Translations under genes and position numbers: made by a program
Notes under the pieces: model-generated
What the model was told of the DNA's origin: nothing
What the model saw: only the letters and a program-made list of their open reading frames with translations
Databases searched by the model: none
In this document: one piece after another, positions 24,057-35,751 of the stretch
Layout of the letters: each line of letters begins with the position of its first letter
How positions within the stretch are numbered: the first letter of the stretch is position 1
NCBI RefSeq assembly: GCF_018294505.1
Contig: NC_057813.1
Coordinates: forward strand, 321,887,955 to 321,951,954
Direction: 5' to 3'
DNA: 64,000 nt
From: Triticum aestivum
Lineage: Eukaryota > Streptophyta > Magnoliopsida > Poales > Poaceae

Positions 24057-24717
24057 TGTCGTGGATTTGTCACGGCAGATGTCCTTAGTGTCAGGACTTA
24101 ATCGCGAGGCCAACGCATATATGTGGTAGCTTGAGAGGGGTTGAGTGGGACGAGAGACGCAGGGCGGATCAGTACACAAGACAAGGTTTTAGACAACTTC
24201 GGGCCCCGGGAAACATCATCCGGTAATAACCCTACATGCTGTTTGTGGCTAGGTCTCATTATGCTCATGAGGGAGTCGCCGCATAAACCGGCTCTCCTCT
24301 TAGATGTGTCTAGCCCTAGAGATTATTTTCTTGTCCCTCTTGGGGAGCCCTGCCCCTCCTTATATAAGTTAGAGGGGCGGGTTACATGTGGAGTCCTAGT
24401 AGGACTAGGACTAGTCTATCTTCTCTTACAAGTTGATTACAAGTCTGGGTCTTGCTTCCTTGTAAAGGAAATATTCGTCATCCCTTTCCTCTTAATCCGG
24501 CCCATCATAATGTGAGATGGCCTACTGGGCCTTGGGCCCTGTCGTCCGTTTGACCCGCCGTTGGGGCCATCCGTGAGTCGCCAGGCTCGTGAGTCGTTAG
24601 ACCAGTGAGCCGCCAGACTCGTAAGTCGCCAAACCTCCGGTGGGTTATCAGTGAAACGCCAAGTCCCAGCCGGGTCATCCATCTGGCCGGGTCATACCGC
24701 GGGGTATATCCCCGACA
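24057..24717 (-). repeat. 3' LTR of non-coding element
   Basis: 661 bp; matches 29626-30286 with few differences. A TATATAA box lies in the palindrome TTATATAA at about 24359. Confidence 0.92.
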
Positions 24718-25572
24718 CTAGCCCCCAGTTTAATTTGGATTTATCCTTGTTAAACTGATCCTGCAAAATAACTCAAGAACAAATTTGACAGGTTGTGTTC
24801 CGGGTTAAATACTCCTGTAATTCAGCACCTGAACATCTTTAAGTCCTTGTCATTTCCTTGTTGATATAAATATGTCCATAACCTCATAGAAAAATCTTAT
24901 GTAACATATATGCTTCAACTTTGTCAATGCAAAAAAAAATCCATATACTTCTTTTGAAAAATCCGGGCTAACAGGCCAGCTTCAGAATCAATTTGCTGAC
25001 ATTGGTCTTCTTGTAGAGAAATATTGTAAGAAATAATCCACTTGAGTCGGCTTCCAAAATGCCGGCTTAAAAAATATTAGCCTTGAAATACTCATCTGAC
25101 TTTCAACCGGCTTAAAGATGTAGATCTTGCCGATTTATGATTGCCAAAAATTGTCGGGTTATAAACAAATGATACCGGGTCATGTAATTGTTGCTGATGC
25201 CAGGTCATAATCTTATGATGACGCCGGGTCATAAACTTTGCAGATTTCTTCGATAATAATATAATACCCGATTTTCTCAAAACTGATGATTTGAAGTTAT
25301 TCCTCCCTTATATGCATATCACCTGTAGCCCCCAAGTGCCGGGTTGTCATGCTTGCAGCAACCTGGGACTTGTAATTGCCTTATGCTCATAAAACTTCAA
25401 CCAGTGTAGCCCCCAAGGGCCGGGTCATTATGCAATAATGAGTAGGGACTTTGTAAATATTATCATGTAAACTGGAGCAGCAACGTGTAGCTCCCAAGGT
25501 CCGGCTCAGTAAGATATTACTGAACTGGGACTTTGCATATAATTCATTGATAATAACATCATATGATGTAAT

Positions 25573-25644
25573 CTCCACCATGGAGCTTGAACCCACGTCC
25601 ACAAGGTTAAGAGCATTGTGCTTTACCAACTGAGCAATGGATCC
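25573..25644 (-). pseudogene. tRNA-Lys(CTT)-like relic
   Basis: On the minus strand 72 nt keep a tRNA layout: D-arm GCTCAGTTGGTAAAGC, an anticodon loop CTCTTAA with anticodon CTT, then GTGGGTTCAAGCTCCAT as T-arm, close to plant tRNA-Lys(CTT). The A box (GCTCAGTTGGTA) and B box (GGGTTCAAGCT) are largely intact. The acceptor ends GGATCCA and GGTGGAG do not pair, so a functional tRNA is unlikely. It lies in the sense orientation of the host retrotransposon. Confidence 0.7.
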
Positions 25645-27060
25645 TTCAATATAATGGATTAGTACTTGTGTACCTTGAACTATTGACAGGAGCAATTGGT
25701 AGCCCCCAAGGGTCGACTCATTATGATGTGATGAGTCGGGTCTTCAATGAGGTGAGAAAAAAAATGACTTTGCATTAGCCCCCAAGTGTCATGGTGCATG
25801 CTTGCAGCGACATGAGACTTGCATATTTGATGTAACCTCAATTTGAATAATGTACCCCCAAGTGCCAGGTCGTAAGCCTGCAGCGACTCGGGACTATTCC
25901 TTCCATTGTAGAATAAATCATATCCATTAATAAAATAATAGCCATTGCGCCAAAGCGACTTTGAATACCTCGTCTATTGATAAGTAAATCCGGAGTTTAA
26001 ATACCCGGCGGCTCTTGGCCGATGGTGATTTAATACGCCTCCATTGTAAGCCGGAATTTTTATAACCCGGTGGCTTATAGCCTCTGAGAAAAATCCAGAA
26101 CAGATAATCATTTTGAAGCATCAACTTTGGTAATGAGCTTGAACTTAATCATTTATATGTCATATTTCTGCAAATCATGCAAAGAGTTTAAACAACATAT
26201 GCCCTGGCGACTTAGCGTCAAAGCCAGGATGAGTCATAATATCTCACATATAACCACTGTGATATTGAATTTGTACTGCCGGTTCACATCACCTGTGTAG
26301 TAAGGGTGATAACCCAATCCTTAGAAGCCAATGCTTCCACATAGATGATGACTATCATAAGCTGGTGACTTATAGTCAAAAGTCAAGCCGGGTTAAGCAT
26401 AAAACACTTATATACATTTGAGATATAATCCAAAAAAGGTCTCAAGTCAAACCCAAAATTGTTTGCAAAAAAGACTTAAAAAATTTAAGGCCTCTGATTC
26501 GTATACGATCAGAAAACCGTTCCAAAGGGGTTGAGCTAAGATTCGAATACGATCATATAGCCCCCAGTGGCTTTGGCGTTGCCGATCAAGAGGGTACCGA
26601 CAGCTATGTTCTCTTTGGTTCGAATACGACCTATGTTTGAAAAGGAAGCCCCCAAATGACCTTGAGAGTTGTTTAACGATGCTGATTCGAATACGATCCA
26701 CGTCGGACCCAAAAGAGGTTAAGCTATGATTCGGATACGATCAAGAAGCCCCCTAGTGAGTTTGGTAGTGTGCCGATCAAAAGGGTTTCGACAGCTATGT
26801 TCTCTTTGGTTCGAATACGACCTATGTTTGAACAGGAAGCCCCCAAGTGACCATATATTAGCATTGCACCGATCAAGAGGGTACCGACAGCTATGCTCGA
26901 TGAGCAGGAAGCACCCAAGTTACCATAATAAGATAAGCCGTCAGGCAGGATACCTATGTTTGAACCGCGCATCATGGCAGCAAGTTCTTTTTGGCAACCT
27001 TTAATTTTTCTTAGAGCTCGAATTTTGCGAGAGATTATTTCTTTTTGAACCGGAACTTTA

Positions 27061-27240
27061 AACCGGATTTGGAAGCTTCAAAAATTTGTGAGCGACAAAT
27101 TTACCTTGAGCCGGATTTTGAACCGGATTTGAGAGCTTCAAAAATTTGTGAGGGACAAATTTACCCTGGGCCGGCTTTTGAACCGGATTTGAGAGCTTTA
27201 GTGCTTTGTGGGAGAAAGATGTCTCTTGAACCGGATTTTA
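27061..27240. repeat. 60-bp tandem repeat, 3 units
   Basis: Units begin AACCGGATTTG at 27061, 27121 and 27181, exactly 60 bp apart, with a partial fourth start near 27229. Because 60 is a multiple of three the plus strand reads as a 20-residue repeat, but this is antisense to the element and I see no reason to call it a gene. Confidence 0.85.
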
Positions 27241-28112
27241 AACCAGAGTCCTTATTTTGAGCCGGAAATCTTCTGACGGCTTTTAAATTTTCATCGATCT
27301 AGCAGTAAGCTCCGGGTTATTTTCCCTTCAATGACTTGGAGTTCTTGAATTCATTGAAACCGGCTAATTTTGCCGAGTCATACCATTGTAGCCCCCGAGT
27401 CTCAAGAAGACTCGAGGAGTTGGCTTGAGATTCTCCATATTTGACCATAGCAGAAGGTGTACATCATTGGCGTTGATAGTGTGAATCCACAGAAGGTTGA
27501 GGTGACTACGGCGGGTTATAAATGATCCCGTATGAGCCGCGTCAGCAACTCGGCCAATGGTTACTTCCAACTGTCTGTTTGAAGTTAACCTAACTGTAGT
27601 GGCGGCGACTTGTGCACCTACCCATTGAACCATCCAGTGCAGACGGCGGCTAATAATACATGATAATTTGCCTCCAATTTGTTGGAAGAAAACCGGGCTT
27701 CCCAAGTAGTGACTTGCTCATACTCAATAAACAACTCATGCAGACAGGTGCGGCCCGATGTGTTGATGTAGACCAGGCCATGAGAGACGGACGATAAAGA
27801 CGACTGCCGCATCAGAGGAAGCTCAGACAGATGAATCGGCCGTGGTACTGTAAACCGGCGCAGGCGAGTCAACCATGTCGTTTTGATGTAGTGAACAATT
27901 GTACTGCTTCAACAATATTGCAGACCAAGGCAAAGATAAACTGCTCTTTGACAAAAATAATATGTGCCAATAAAATATATTTAAAATGGATATCACCTGA
28001 TGTGTCAGGCATGAAATAATCTGCCATGAAGTTGATGATTACTAGGTTAAGTTGAAATCACTCACGGGTGAGTCGGCCGCGGGAGCAGATAGATGAATCA
28101 GCCGCAGCGTTC

Positions 28113-28298
28113 GTAAGCTGGTGCGGACGGGCGAGTCGTCCTCCTTGTTGTAAGCCGGCGTGGTCGCGAGAGACGGCCACGGCGTTGTAAGTCGGCGCGG
28201 TCGCGAGAGACGGCCACGGCGTTGTAAGCCGGCGCGGTTTTGAGAGACTGCCATGGTGTTTGTAAGCCGGCGCGGACGAGAGAGTCGACCGCAATGTT
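28113..28298. repeat. 37-bp tandem repeat, 5 units
   Basis: Units begin GTAAGCCGG (or a close variant) at 28113, 28150, 28187, 28224 and 28262. The middle units are almost identical; the outer ones have decayed. Confidence 0.85.
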
Positions 28299-28673
28299 GG
28301 AAACAGCATGGACGCAGGCGAGTAGGCTTTTGTAATGAATAATGGTCCTGCGGAAGAATACCACACACCAGAATAATTGTTCTCAAACAATTTAATATGT
28401 ACTGATAAAATGGACTGGATGAATATAACCTGATGTATTTGGACGGGAGATGTCCGTATAGACTGGTCAAATGACTCCGTAGTCAAAATATAGGCTAGCG
28501 GACTAGTACTTCCTCCCTTTTCCTTTTTTCAACCATCTGGTGATTTTTGTCCATCTTCATATGGGTATCTGGTGCCGTTTCCCTCTCCTTCATCAGATAC
28601 CCAGACACATCGAGGCAACTAACGGCGCGGCAAGCAGCTGGCAAAAGGTACTTCGGCGACGGCGGGTACCTTT

Positions 28674-28757
28674 AAATAATGACTGGATTTGAACCTGCGT
28701 CCTTATGAGGTTTTCCTCTCCGTGTAGCAGACGGATTAAAAAAGTGCAACTTGATTT
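28674..28757 (-). pseudogene. tRNA-Ser(GCT)-like relic
   Basis: 84 nt on the minus strand with a class II tRNA layout. The anticodon arm TCCGT-CTGCTAC-ACGGA has a perfect 5-bp stem, T33 and anticodon GCT. A variable arm GAGG-AAAA-CCTC follows, then a T-arm with GGTTCAAATCC. Five of seven acceptor pairs (AAATCAA with ATTATTT) can form, but they are AT-rich and may be chance. The D-arm has decayed to a T run. Less certain than the Lys relic, because the D-arm is poor. Confidence 0.5.
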
Positions 28758-29600
28758 GCAGGCCTTGGTCTTTACGCCAGGGAGTAGTACTCCATCTAGT
28801 CGGATTCCTCCGGAATTACGCGTGTACACAACCACACGCAGGTGAACAAGCCTAGCAGATGATCCGTGACCCAGGGACTTGATAGATAATGTACGCCTTT
28901 TTAGGGCAACGCAACAATAGAGATTGATTGTCGGTCTAGGCAGGTTACGGCTGCAGATAAAACAATCTGAAGCGGCAGATTGCGAGACTGCGGTGGTGGT
29001 CTGACCGCATCATTTCGCCAATTCTCTTCTTTTTCTTCTTTGAAGTAGCGTCAGATTAGCAATGATGGTAGTGGCTTGTCTTGTTGTGCACATACTCTTG
29101 AGTAAAAAAGGTAAATCCCTTGAGAATCCGTAATGTACACACAAAGCTTGCTTTTGGGAACCGAGACTGGGTCTGTGTGGGTCCTTGCTGGTTCTGTCTC
29201 GTGCAGTTGACCCAACGCGGTTTACGCGCAGCGGATGCCGCTGCTGGCCCTTCACATGAATCGTCTTTAGCGATGATCCGATGATGGTTTTTTTTTGTAT
29301 CGTCCGTCCATCTAGTAAATAAATCCAGCGTACCAAGAATTCACCCAGTGCACGTACTGTACGAGGGATTTGACTGATGCACAGATTCCAGGTGACCTTC
29401 TCCGGGTGACTGAGCAGTAGAACTACAGGCTGCTTCCGGACGCGCGGCCGTCCGCGGCAATTAGGGTTGAGCCCTGATTTTTTTTTCGACTGATGAACAC
29501 GGAGTAGGTATAGATCTGACCTTGGCTCTTCCTGATCCAGCTGATTTGCGAGCTTCTTGATCCTTGGGATAAATCCCTCCAAGAACTCAACACCACCGTG

Positions 29601-29625
29601 CACGAGCCCCACGGTGGGCGCCAAC
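29601..29625 (-). promoter_or_regulatory. Primer binding site region of non-coding element
   Basis: GTTGGCGCCCACCGTGGGG on the minus strand lies directly after the 5' LTR. The TGGCGCC start is typical of Gypsy primer sites; I could not assign the tRNA with confidence. Confidence 0.55.
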
Positions 29626-30286
29626 TGTCGTGGATTTGTCACGGCAGATGTCCTTAGTGTCAGGACTTAATCGCGAGGCCAACACATCTATGTGGTACCT
29701 TGAGAGGGGTTGAGTGGGATGAGAGATGCAGGGCGGATCAGTACACAAGACAAGGTTTTAGACAGCTTCGGGCCCCGGGAAACATCATCCGATAATAACC
29801 CTACATGCTGTTTGTGGCTAGGTCTCATTATGCTCATGAGGGAGTCGCCGCATAAACCGGCTCTCCTCTTAGATGTGTCTAGACCTAGAGATTATTTTCC
29901 TCTCCCTCTTGGGGAGCCCTGCTCCTCCTTATATAAGTTAGAGGGGCGGGTTACATGTGGAGTCCTAGTAGGACTAGGACTAGTCTATCTTCTCTTACAA
30001 GTTGATTACAAGTCCGGGTCTTGCTTCCTTGTAAAGGAAATATTCGTCATCCCTTTCCTATTAATCCGGCCCATCATAACGTGAGCCGGCCTACTGGGCC
30101 TTGGGCCCTGTCGTCTGTTTGACCCGCCGTCGGGGCCATCCGTGAGTCGCCAGGCTCGTGAGTCGTCAGACCAGTGAGCCGCCAGACTCATAAGTCGCCA
30201 AACCTCCGGTGGGTTATCAGTGAAACACCAAGTCCCAGCCGGGTCATCCATCCGGCCGGGTCATACCACGGGGTATATCCCCGACA
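29626..30286 (-). repeat. 5' LTR of non-coding element
   Basis: 661 bp, the same length as 24057-24717, with intact TGT...ACA ends. Confidence 0.92.
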
Positions 30287-30291
30287 ATTAG

Positions 30292-31718
30292 TGAGCTTGT
30301 GAGCCCATTTTCTTGATGTGTGTGTGACCTTATTAACTTTGTTTGTGTGGGAAGGACATGTCTTGCACCTTGTATCTCATTTACTCAAGGCTATGTTGAT
30401 GCTTAATTCTCATCCTTATACTAGTCTTCTCAAGTGCTTTGACGTGACTCACACACATCATTTTGGTTGTGCCTATTCTTAGGTTGCCTCATTTACATGT
30501 TGCTCAACCATATATTTGTTGCAAATGCTAGGCTTCTTTTCTTATCTATGACTGCTTGAAATTGTTTTGTGTTTCTATTGATTTTGGGGGAGTGATGATC
30601 CTATTTTATCCACTTGCATCCAAATACAAAAATTCTAAATAGTGCACAAATCATGGTGAGCTTCTCAATTTTCCTTAGAACACTCCTTTGCCCAAATCAT
30701 AATATTCTTTTATCCTTTTGGCTTATCGGATCTTTTGATTGCTTGATTCACTTTGTGTTATGCAAATGAGATCAATTTGTGCCATGTGCTTTGTGCCATG
30801 TGCCTCACTATTATGATTAGGTTTCAGTTGTATAATAATGGATTCACTTGTGTATATCATGTTCTTATCAATTGCGTCTATTTTGTGTATGCAAAGTTTC
30901 TTTGTGGATACATATCATGATTATGATTGGACACTCAGAAATTTTTATACATGACAAAATTTCATATCTTTCCTTGATATCATTTATTCCTTGCCGGCCA
31001 CTTTGTTTGTTTCCTCTTATTCTTATGGTAGCTTCGGTAAGAGGTTGTGTCGTGAGTGCTTGTATGTTGGACATATAATCGTGCGCACTCATGTGTTTTG
31101 ATTGTTTCCCTCTCATGTCTAATGCTTATTTTCATATCTTCATATCTGGTTGCATTCTATAGATTCTGAGCTCCTCAAAATTTTAATTATTGTATATGTG
31201 CATTTGCATTCACTCACATTTTGTGATATGCACACATCAAGGAGGAACTCATACTATATTGGTCTTCTAGATGTTTTGTCTTCCATTTTGGTATTTGTTG
31301 CCAATGGGGGAGAAGTTTAGAGGGTTTAAGATAAATATATTTTGAAGTTCTTGCTGTCATTCATGCATATCCACCCTAGTTATATATGCTAGTTGCATGA
31401 ATGAATATATAGAAAAAAAAACTCCAACTAGTTTATATCAACCAATATATGCAATGAAATTCAAAGTTCATTGACACATGCATATATTGTGGGGGAGCTT
31501 GCTCTATATATTGAGGTCTTACTAACATCAAATCTTGTGTAGTGTTTTCATGTTAGTACAACCGGTTTTGATAAACATCAAGTTTGTTTGTGATAATTAA
31601 TGCTATCAAAGTCACCGCAAGTATACAATTTATTCTAGAAAAAGTACGTGCTTGTGTAAAAATTCATTATATAAACCCTCTTGTTGAGATTGTCATCAAT
31701 TACCAAAATGGGGGAGAT
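30292..31718 (+). other. Non-coding part of Copia element, right, with multiple polypurine tracts
   Basis: AT-rich and without a gene. GGGGGAG tracts stand at 30586-30592, 31306-31312, 31491-31497 and 31710-31716; the last lies directly before the 3' LTR (AAAATGGGGGAGAT). Multiple polypurine tracts upstream of the 3' LTR are a published Sirevirus feature. Confidence 0.75.
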
Positions 31719-34333
31719 TGAAAGTACATGTAGTCCCCATGTGTGGTTTTGGTAATTAATGACAATCCTTATGGACTAATGTTTGCATTGAGATATACAT
31801 TTGAAGGTTAGTCCCATTGGAATATGATTGAAGAATAATGGAAGACAACTCCTTTGAAGCAACAATTACATTGAGATGATCAAAATGAAGTTCATTGGAG
31901 TATCTTAAGGAGTGTCTCAAAGATATGATCATAATGGACTCATGTGTGAGTCATGATTGATCAAGTATTCAAGCAAGCTATTCAAGTGAAGAATTCAATA
32001 TACCCTTCAAGACGTCAAGATTAAACATGGAGTAGAGATATAGGTTGACCAAGATGAAGCTGAAAGAAAGATCGAACTCTAAATGGTCAACACACGAGCG
32101 AAAGTGATGCACCACATAGGATCTTGTGGTATGATAAGAAATTATCAATTGCACTCTATGTACTAACCCATACTATGTGTTTTCTATGTTTCTGAGGGTT
32201 AGGTGATTCTCATGGGCTCGCATCGAGAAAGAGATTTCAAGTGTCTATGAGAGGAAGGCATCAAGTATTGGTGATCATGGTTGACAAGGGCAAGTTCAAG
32301 ATAACCATCCTAAAGGATTACATACTTGAAGCTTGTGGATGATCACATGATGGACAAGTGAAGATGAATACAAAGCAAAGCTTCCCCACATTGTGTATGG
32401 GGGAGAGACTTGAAGACTTCACCAATGTCTTGCCTTCATATTGTGCCAAGAAGAAACATCAACATCAAGCTCAAGTGAACGGCTCGTGTCAAAGGTATTA
32501 GTTCCTTTGACGTTAGTGTTGTGGAGTGATGACCACCAAAAAGAAACATATACACTCAAGAATGGATTCTCGATAGCTATGTAGTGTAGCTCTTTTATAA
32601 TTCTTGAGTTATAGGGATCCCACACTATTAAGAGGGGATCAAAGGGGTTTGTGATGGATTTGCTCAAGTCAACATCTTCTTTACACAATTCCACTCCTAT
32701 CCTATATACCAAACAAAATCCAAAGCCAAATAGGTTTCCCAAATATATGATAACACCTTTGCATATTTGGCATCCTCAATTTTGGTTGATCTTGGTTGGT
32801 TCTCTATGTGAGGACCTGGGGTTTTTCCATAGCTTCAAAACGAGCCCAAGATCATCAAAATCGGAGTTCGTATGAAAAAGTTATGCATGTTTTACTTTCA
32901 GTATGTTGGCTCTTTTCTGCGGGGACGCAACTTCTGGCCAGCCCGGAACTTCCGGGAAAGTTCCAGGGAAAGTTCCGGGTTAACCAGAGAGTTTGCACAT
33001 ATGTGTTCAATAGGGGGCCCGGAAGTTCCGGGCTTGCCCAGAAGTTCTGGGCTGCGTTTTTCTGTGCGTAACAGGCAGATTTGGTGGGGCACTATATAAG
33101 GCACCCTTCTTCCCCATCGAGCTAGAGCTTTTGGATATGAGATTTCCCCATTCTTTTGAGCTCTATCCTCATCCCCCAAGCCTCAAAACTCCAATCCATT
33201 TGGGGGGAAACTATCCCATGGATCTAGGGTTCATTGGTTGACCCCCTCCATTGTTCCTCTCCTCTCCCATCCCTCCATAGCATTAGTTGCTTTTGGTGGG
33301 ATTTGAGAGAGAGGGATTTGAGCCTTCTCGTGCTACACCCCGAAGAGATTTGTGAGAGTTTTTGAGAGAGATTTCATCCAAGCATACAACCACTCCTCCT
33401 CTCTTTTTTGACCAAAGCAATTTGTGATTTGATCAAGTCTTGAGCATTTCCCCCTTGATCTTGTTACTCTTGGAGGTTGGAGACTCCTAGGCGGTAGGAG
33501 TGCTCCGGTGAGGAATCACCTTGTGATTTGTCCCCCGGAAAGTTTGTGAAGGTTTGGAGGCCGCCTCAAGGTCTACCACTAGTGTTTGGGAATCGCCTTC
33601 GTGGTGATATCTCAAGGAGAATAGGGTGAGCCTTTGTGGCGTTGGTGTGCCTTCGTGGTAACATCCACCTCTCTAACGGTGACTAGCTTCCCTCCAAGGA
33701 AGTGAACATCGGGATACATCCTCGTCTCCGTGACTTTGGTTATCCCTAACCCTAACTCCATACTTGTGGTTTACTTTGGTCATTTGACCGTGCATTCACT
33801 ATATCTTGTTGTCCTCATTATATTGTGGTGGTTCATTATATTGTGTTCGCCATTTCCTTGTAGAGATTATTTAGGTCTACACTTCATATTCCACAATTCA
33901 TACTTGCTACTATTGATATACTTTGTGATTAGTGTGAATTGCTAACTGGTGTCATACACTTCCATATATTGCGATATTGCTCAAGTAAGTTTGTGTAACT
34001 TACTTGAGTTTGCTTGTATCATTCAATCCCATATATTGTGATACAATTTGTGTAAGCTTGTATTGCTTACTTGTGGTTGTGTGTATTATTCATTTCCATA
34101 TCTCGTGATATACATTGAGTAAGTTTGTGTGACTTACTTGTGCTTACTCATATCCTCGTTGTTCCCATCTTGTTTATGCTAAGTTGTTGGTGCACTTAGT
34201 GAGCCTAGTATATTTAGGATTTGTGATTGAAAAGTATCCGCTTAGTTTATTTCCGCATTAGGATATAGCCAAATCCGTAAAAGATTTTAAAATGCCTATT
34301 CACCCCCCTCTAGGCGACATCATGGTCCTTTCA
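31719..34333 (+). repeat. 3' LTR of Copia element
   Basis: 2615 bp, identical in length to the 5' LTR. Ends CCTTTCA, followed by TSD GTCTT at 34334-34338. Confidence 0.93.
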
Positions 34334-34338
34334 GTCTT

Positions 34339-35751
34339 CACATAGTTACATAATTATTTAACTACTCATTAATCTTCACTTATATCTTGTTGGAGTAGTT
34401 TGTCATTTACTCGTGTGCTTCACTTATATCCTGAGAGTAAATGGTTGAATGAGTTAAATGACATAAATCTGAAATTATATATGTTTCATTTGCTTATCCC
34501 ATGGGGAGTAATGACTTCACATCTAAGAAGTAGAGGTTGTAAATTTATTGAAGGTTAGCAAGCATTGTATTGGTCATTTGAACAATTCATGAAAGAATAT
34601 TGAAGAATAGAGATTTCACATATAAATATACTATCCTAGACATCTTTTATAATTGTGAGCACTCATTAAGTATGACATGCTAAAGAGTTGATGTTGGACA
34701 AGGAAGACAACGTAATGGGTTATGTTTTCTCACATCTCAGTTAAATTATATTGTCATGGATCATTCAAACATGTTGAGCTTGCCTTTTCCCCTCATGCTA
34801 GCCAAAATTCCTTGCACCAAGTAGAGATACTACTTGTGCTTACAAATATCCTTAAACTAGTTTTGCCATGAGATTCCACCATACCTACCTATGGATTGAG
34901 TAAGATCCTTCAAGTAAGTTTTCATTGGTGCAAGCAATAAAAATTGCTCTGTAAATATGCATGATCTATTAGTGTGAATAAAATAAGCTTTATACGATCT
35001 TGTTATGGAAGCAATTAAAGCGACGGACTGCATAATAAAGGTCCATATACAAGTGGCAATATAAAGTGACATTCTTTTGCATTAAGATTTTGTGCATCCA
35101 ACCATAAAAGTGCATGACAACCTCTGCTTCCCTCTGCGAAGGGCCTATCTTTTACTTTATGTCTTTTACTTTATGCAAGAGTCAAGTGTATCTTCACCTT
35201 TCCCTTTTTCATTTTATCCTTTGGCAAGCACCTCGTTTTGGAAAGATCCTGATATATATATCCAATTGGATGTAAGTTAGCATGAACTATTATTGTTGAC
35301 ATCTCCCAAAGGTGAATACCTTGGGAGGCGAAATTATAAGCCCCTATATTTCTCAGTGTCTGATTAAAACTCCATAACCATTAGTATTCCGTGAGTGTTA
35401 GCAATTGTAGACGACTATATGATAGTTGAGTATGTGAAGTTTGCTAAATCAAAGCTATGACATAGACCCTTCCTGAAAATAAGATGAATTGCAATTGTTT
35501 GATGACTAAGAATGAAGTTTGCTAGTTTTCAAGAAAGTTTATGGTCTATGCTTTAACATGTGAATTGCTTGTTACTTGTTCGTGAGAAGTTTTATGAGAT
35601 GAACTACTGTTATGACATATAAGCATGCTAGAAAAGGTGATTGAAATTATCATTGATCAAACTTCTGCACCTTCTAGCATTCACACTTCATAAATTCTTT
35701 CTTTTATCATTTACCTACTCGAGGACGAGCAGGAATTAAGCTTGGGGATGC
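34339..35751 (+). repeat. Tandem duplication unit 2, internal remainder
   Basis: Continues 9163 after the Copia insertion and matches 4363-5775. Ends with AAGCTTGGGGATGC, the polypurine tract before the LTR. No gene is seen. Confidence 0.88.

Larger units (their letters stand above)
24718..29600 (-). other. Internal region without coding capacity
   Basis: No frame resembles a retrotransposon protein. The left part (25320-25890) repeats the phrase AGCCCCCAAGTGCCGGGT with a ...GGGACTT end several times in decayed form. Around 26500-26950 GATTCGAATACGATC-type phrases recur. Exact minisatellites are listed separately. Confidence 0.7.
24057..30286 (-). mobile_element. Non-coding LTR retrotransposon (minus strand)
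   Basis: Two 661-bp LTRs (24057-24717 and 29626-30286) with ends TGTCGGGGATATACC and ATCCACGACA in element orientation. TSD ATTAG is at 24052-24056 and 30287-30291. The polypurine tract TAAACTGGGGGCTA (minus) lies beside 24717. The 4908-bp internal region has no recognisable gag or pol, so it fits a large non-autonomous (LARD-type) element. It carries short tandem repeats and two tRNA-like relics. The LTRs look very similar by eye, so this is a comparatively young insertion. Confidence 0.88.
9164..34333 (+). mobile_element. Gag-only Sirevirus-like Copia element
   Basis: Two 2615-bp LTRs (9164-11778, 31719-34333) of exactly equal length start TGAAAGTACATG and end CCTTTCA, with TSD GTCTT at 9159-9163 and 34334-34338. 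Features seen are a tRNA-iMet-like primer site, a gag with two CCHC knuckles, clustered TTCCGGG motifs just before the LTR TATA box, and several GGGGGAG tracts before the 3' LTR. The last two are known hallmarks of Sireviruses (Copia). There is no protease, integrase or reverse transcriptase, so the copy cannot move on its own. Without the two nested insertions and their duplicated targets the element is 11,067 bp. By eye the LTRs differ by roughly 2 per cent. Confidence 0.85.

Noticed and set aside
28113..28298. CRISPR-like array
   Set aside because: Units are contiguous without unique spacers; this is a minisatellite in a plant genome.
28042..28486. Three overlapping frames of 88-142 codons on the minus strand
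   Set aside because: They arise from the 37-bp repeat array and read as low-complexity repeats in three frames at once.
29010..29642. 210-codon frame on the minus strand
   Set aside because: It begins inside the LTR, crosses the primer site and has no recognisable domain; taken as a chance frame.
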